From positions 62,001 through 126,000 of the forward strand of contig DLAF01000050.1 in the NCBI GenBank assembly GCA_002492725.1: 64,000 nt of DNA, in the 5' to 3' direction. Below the pieces are notes generated by a model that saw only the letters and a list, made by a program, of their open reading frames with translations, was not told where the DNA came from and did not search any database. The translations under genes and the position numbers were made by a program. This DNA is from Lachnospiraceae bacterium UBA7054 (GTDB lineage Bacteria > Bacillota > Clostridia > Lachnospirales > Lachnospiraceae). This document shows, one piece after another, positions 60,406 to 64,000 of the stretch (positions within the stretch are counted from its first letter, which is position 1; the number at the start of each line of letters is the position of its first letter).

Positions 60406-63357
60406 TTATAACCTTTTCCCTCTGATCGCTTCCATCATCTCCTGTATCTCGGATAAAATCTGCGGCAGTTCTTTCTCCTGCTTGATAAAGCTTGCGTCCA
60501 TCCCCTGCTGTCTGATGTGGTCGATCCACTCCAATATTTCGCTTTTGCTGCTGCCAAATTCCTCCGCTGCATAATAGATATATGCCATTTCATTCTCTAC
60601 ATTGGTGCCAAATACTGCGGGATTATCCGAATTGATCGTCAGCATGACATGATTTTGCTCCGTTTTCTGCAGGGTGCTCAGTTTAAAAATGGGATGATAC
60701 TTAATTTGCGAAAAATCCCCTATTGTCAGATTAGAAGTCGGATTCATCTCCAGATAAACGCCCTTTTGCTCCACCTTGCGAATCATATAATCCTGCAGCA
60801 TTTGATAGACCTCAATTTCTTCCCTGCTCACAGGAACCAAATCAATCTGCTCGCATTTGCGTATAATGCCCGGACAGTAATTTGTCATCAGCAGTTTTTC
60901 ACTATCCCATCTGTTCCAAAATCGCTCCTCGCATTCCTCACAATTTGATACCTTATTCTGATCTGCCTTCCCTTCCTCTGCTTTTCTCCCCTGCGTCTTT
61001 TGAGCTCGCGCTTTTTCCGTCTCCGCCTTCTGATTCATCTTTCTGGCAATGAGGGCATGATCGGATTCAAATTTCATCTGATAGGCTTCATACAGCATCT
61101 TAACCGTGATCGTCTGCGGATTCGGATAAATATCCCTCACAATATTCAGAATTCTGTCTTCCAGAATCTCCAGCCTGACGGGAAGATGAAATTCCTCGCA
61201 AGTATTGACACCCCACATCCAAAGCAGATTTTCCAAATGCTCTATCTTAGAAACCGGCACCATCTCATTTTCCGCTACCCACTGTGCTACATCAATTCCC
61301 AGAACAAGCGCATGTCCCAAACGGTCTCCTGCCCGATAGCCAAATCTCTCCAGCACCTCATCCGTATGTCGGAATCCGGACACGATATGACGAAACTCTT
61401 CCCCTACATGGTAGGTAAATCCGATATTCTGGATTCTGTGAAACTCTTCTTTTCTGTTACTGAATTTTAGAACAGGTTTTGTCACCAAATGAGATCTCAT
61501 CTGCTGATACGCCTGTGAAAAAATCCATGGTTCCATGACATTCTCTTCAGATGCGGCATCTATACCCACCACATACTCATCCAGCCTCGGTATGGCGCTG
61601 CGTATCGCCTCCAAGGACTTCGCGATGTTCGCCGCCAGATATCTTCTGATCATCCGTGCCGGCATATTTCGCCTGTCATCATCTCTCACGTCTCTAAAGC
61701 AGCGTGAATCAAACGCATCCTCTGTTTGATCTGCCTTCAGAAAATGAAAGACCACCCCAAGCTGCGGAACAGAAGGGCATGGGCTGTTTTCACATTCCTG
61801 TATCAGCGCTTCCATCTCAGTTTTAACAGAACGTTTTATCTCCTCACGTTTCAGAAAAACCCATGTCCAGCGAACCCCTTTCAGACACTCCAGCAGATAT
61901 CTCCTGTAAGCATATAAAATTTCATAAATCTGGTCGCATAGAGCGGATTGGATGATTTTCTGCGTTTTTGCGGGATCCACGCTCCTGATATCAGCCGCCT
62001 TTACATTGGGAGCCACACGGATCTCCAATTTTTTCAGGCAGCCAATCTTTGCCTGAAAGCGAAACGACTCCAACATCGCATCCGGCTTTTGCATGACAGC
62101 AAGCGCTGACATTTTCATTTCGCTGTACTTTCTGCGAAAATAACCAAGCCCCTGCAGTACATTTCTTTCCTGGCGATCAGAGAAATAGTCGTTTTTCATA
62201 CGTATATACTGCAAAAAAGCGCGCGCGAAAAAAGTATCAGTCACATACCTAGCAAGATAACGATAGGCCTGATAGAGAAATATGAACTCTGACGATACTT
62301 TGTGTTCCAAATATTTTTCATACACTCTTTCGAGCAGATAATCGCCCTTCCGAACCGGTTCCATCGTGGTCAGTTTTTGATACATACGTCTGATATTCGC
62401 AATACATTCAGCCGGAACCTTCTCTACGACATCGTCATGCGTCATCGTATGCACCAGCGCCCTAATCTGTTTATCCCTGTGCTGATGCAGCCACTCATCC
62501 AAACCCTCTTCAAATTCTCCATATTCTATGTAGTATGCCGCCAGCAGCCGAAACACCGAAATTTCCAATCTCTCGTACTCTTCCCTGCTCCACGTTGCCG
62601 CATCATGATCCTCCAGAAATTTCAAGTCCGTGTAGTGCAGCCAGACCGCCTCGTAATCCATGCCTACATTAAAGTGCATATGGTTCTCCGCAACTCCCTT
62701 TTGCAGAACCTTATTCAGCAGTTTATCCGCAAGCGCAATGTATGATTTCTGCTCATACAGAGCTTCCATACCAAATCCCTTGTCCACAGCCGACATCACG
62801 ATATACAGATCCGGAACCGTTATCCTGCATAACAGATTCCAAATCTCTACTTTGTTATAGCCGAAGTCAGTGCTGAAGATATCCCCATCCGCAGATTCTG
62901 CACGATCAGTCCAGGACTTGATCGCCGCAGTACCGTCACGGTAAGTGATCAAAGAGTCCGCCACTGAAGCTAACTTCTTCAGATAATACAGGCTGATGTT
63001 TTCTTGCGGAATACTTTTGTAATTCTTAGCCCGGCGCTTTTTATCTATGACTGTCATTTCTTGCAGGATCTCTTCCATCGGATAATAGAGTTTGCAGATC
63101 AGCAGGATGTCATCCTCTGACTTGATCCTGCCGTGGCAGCGCTCCGCCAAATAGTCCACTAATTTTCTCTGGCATTTCCTGTATTTGCGCAGCGCCTCCT
63201 CCTTGCGTGCTTCTCCCGGCATGCGCTGCGCATCCAGCCTGGCAACCTCATGATATGCCCGGTAAAATGACAACAATACATCCTGTTTCCCAAGTCCGGG
63301 ATCCGTCGCCGGAAACAGCATTACTTCTAAAATCTGATTTAAGCGATATCTATTCAT
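60406..63357 (-). CDS. rdrB: RdrB-like giant adenosine deaminase of a RADAR system
   Basis: At 983 residues this is about three times a housekeeping adenosine deaminase. Deaminase motifs are spread out in the right order: ENHMHFN (His226, His228; HxH metal site), VGIDAASEE (597-605), YHVGEE (His650, Glu653; family HAGE), DRLGHA (His682; family RIGHG), LEMNPTSNLTIG (869-880; family ECPTSN) and TINSDNPAVFG (Asp911; family TDDP). Long extra blocks (about 240-590) and a charged insert with CEEC (806-809) separate them, as expected of RdrB. In RADAR, RdrB deaminates (d)ATP/adenosine during phage infection. The ATG overlaps the upstream gene's stop by 8 bases. Confidence 0.85.
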   Translation of the reverse strand: MNRYRLNQILEVMLFPATDPGLGKQDVLLSFYRAYHEVARLDAQRMPGEARKEEALRKYRKCQRKLVDYLAERCHGRIKSEDDILLICKLYYPMEEILQEMTVIDKKRRAKNYKSIPQENISLYYLKKLASVADSLITYRDGTAAIKSWTDRAESADGDIFSTDFGYNKVEIWNLLCRITVPDLYIVMSAVDKGFGMEALYEQKSYIALADKLLNKVLQKGVAENHMHFNVGMDYEAVWLHYTDLKFLEDHDAATWSREEYERLEISVFRLLAAYYIEYGEFEEGLDEWLHQHRDKQIRALVHTMTHDDVVEKVPAECIANIRRMYQKLTTMEPVRKGDYLLERVYEKYLEHKVSSEFIFLYQAYRYLARYVTDTFFARAFLQYIRMKNDYFSDRQERNVLQGLGYFRRKYSEMKMSALAVMQKPDAMLESFRFQAKIGCLKKLEIRVAPNVKAADIRSVDPAKTQKIIQSALCDQIYEILYAYRRYLLECLKGVRWTWVFLKREEIKRSVKTEMEALIQECENSPCPSVPQLGVVFHFLKADQTEDAFDSRCFRDVRDDDRRNMPARMIRRYLAANIAKSLEAIRSAIPRLDEYVVGIDAASEENVMEPWIFSQAYQQMRSHLVTKPVLKFSNRKEEFHRIQNIGFTYHVGEEFRHIVSGFRHTDEVLERFGYRAGDRLGHALVLGIDVAQWVAENEMVPVSKIEHLENLLWMWGVNTCEEFHLPVRLEILEDRILNIVRDIYPNPQTITVKMLYEAYQMKFESDHALIARKMNQKAETEKARAQKTQGRKAEEGKADQNKVSNCEECEERFWNRWDSEKLLMTNYCPGIIRKCEQIDLVPVSREEIEVYQMLQDYMIRKVEQKGVYLEMNPTSNLTIGDFSQIKYHPIFKLSTLQKTEQNHVMLTINSDNPAVFGTNVENEMAYIYYAAEEFGSSKSEILEWIDHIRQQGMDASFIKQEKELPQILSEIQEMMEAIRGKRL

Positions 63358-64000
63358 TTCTCACTCTCGCAATCAACTGCTCCACGTATTTTTGCCTTTC
63401 CCGGACAAAAGCAGACTCGATTTTTTCCCCTATGCTCGTAATACTATCTTTATTTTTATTCTGTTCCCTTATCTCAATCATTTTAAGAAAAAAGCTATAA
63501 TAATATGTATTTTGGCCATCTACCTGTTCCAGAGTTCTGGAGGATAAACTGTTATGATTTTTGTAGCGATCATCAATCGTCTGGTACAAATAAATTGCCT
63601 GTAGCAGCCCGATCCAGACCACATTTACTCCCAGCTTTACTGCTGTTTCCAACGCTTCCCTATTATTAATATCAACTCCGATTTCCCATTCGGCGAGCAT
63701 ATCTCTTGCCTCATACAGCAGTTCATCTTCTTCACTGTCTATATACTGCCCGACTTCGTGCTTCTCCAGCACCAAGCTGAGCGCCATGAGCATCCGCCTG
63801 TACAAGGGTTTATCAAGTATTACCACCCCGCTTTGCACCTGCCCGTACAGCATATTTTTTCGAATTTCCTCCGCAATCCGCCGCAATTCCTCATACTTAG
63901 AGGGATTGAGGCGAAACAGTCTCTCAAAAATCTCTATTGTTCTATCCGGATCCGACATCATTCCTTTGGCATTCCATTTGTATTCAATCCTGTCTACCCA
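63350..64000 (-). CDS. rdrA: C-terminus of the gene upstream of rdrB, presumed RdrA ATPase
   Basis: The frame is open from the window edge (codon TGG at 63998-64000) through 216 codons to TAG at 63350. An internal ATG at 63961 exists, but the 13 codons before it are also open and read VDRIEYKWNAKG, so this is most likely the end of a longer protein. The visible part is mostly alpha-helical (FERLFRLNPSKYEELRRIAEEIRKN, EKHEVGQYIDSEEDELLYEARDMLAEW) with no Walker motifs, as expected of a C-terminal lobe. Overlap with rdrB suggests coupled synthesis. RdrA is the large AAA ATPase of RADAR; identity here rests on position only. Confidence 0.65.
   Translation of the reverse strand, partial: WVDRIEYKWNAKGMMSDPDRTIEIFERLFRLNPSKYEELRRIAEEIRKNMLYGQVQSGVVILDKPLYRRMLMALSLVLEKHEVGQYIDSEEDELLYEARDMLAEWEIGVDINNREALETAVKLGVNVVWIGLLQAIYLYQTIDDRYKNHNSLSSRTLEQVDGQNTYYYSFFLKMIEIREQNKNKDSITSIGEKIESAFVRERQKYVEQLIARVRNE

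Noticed and set aside
60406..63357. Annotation as ordinary adenosine deaminase
   Set aside because: Motif spacing and total length are far outside the ~340-residue enzyme, and the operon context fits RdrB.

Overview
The window looks like chromosomal DNA of a Gram-positive gut-type Clostridia, most probably a Lachnospiraceae (family-level inference). The grounds are strong AGGAGG-type ribosome binding sites, TTGxxx/TATAAT promoters, BspA-type leucine-rich and Big_2 surface proteins, and a dense set of membrane glycosyltransferases and MBOAT/SGNH acyl-modification genes. No rRNA, tRNA, CRISPR array or insertion sequence was seen, and no gap between genes exceeds about 300 bases.

Layout. (1) 1-7638, minus strand: an ORF6N protein cut by the window edge, then an acylation cassette of two MBOAT O-acyltransferases, an SGNH-like protein and a DUF6077-type membrane protein that is probably split by an in-frame stop. 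(2) 7944-9545, plus: an FAD flavoenzyme. (3) 9596-18649, minus: one long operon running from a DUF6056-like membrane protein through GtrA, a DUF6044-like protein, a radical SAM/SPASM enzyme and an SGNH lipoprotein to a three-gene ABC-2 exporter. (4) 18783-29726: a VOC protein, an SGNH-FkbH-ACP module that could make a carrier-bound C3 acyl donor, a membrane protein, a GtrB-like transferase, and two more MBOATs, one paired with an SGNH protein. (5) 29768-38838, minus: glycosyltransferases GT-C, GT4, GT2, GT8 and GT2, with Ugd and a UDP-glucuronate epimerase (UDP-GlcA and probably UDP-GalA supply) and a ChbG/YdjC deacetylase. (6) 39096-49208: an XRE regulator with an operator-like array and two giant secreted surface proteins. 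(7) 49367-56951, minus: two nucleotidyltransferases, RfbH and RfbG (a CDP-3,6-dideoxyhexose route), and two GT-C membrane proteins, closed by a clear terminator. Together regions 1-5 and 7 read as a large cell-surface polysaccharide biosynthesis and decoration locus.

(8) 56985-64000, minus, is a different kind of region: an AAA/PD-(D/E)XK protein, a two-gene membrane cassette, and at the edge what looks like a RADAR anti-phage system. That system consists of a 983-residue divergent adenosine deaminase (RdrB-like), overlapped by the C-terminus of an upstream partner (presumed RdrA) and followed by a four-helix membrane protein of the accessory type. This is the most exciting content of the window.
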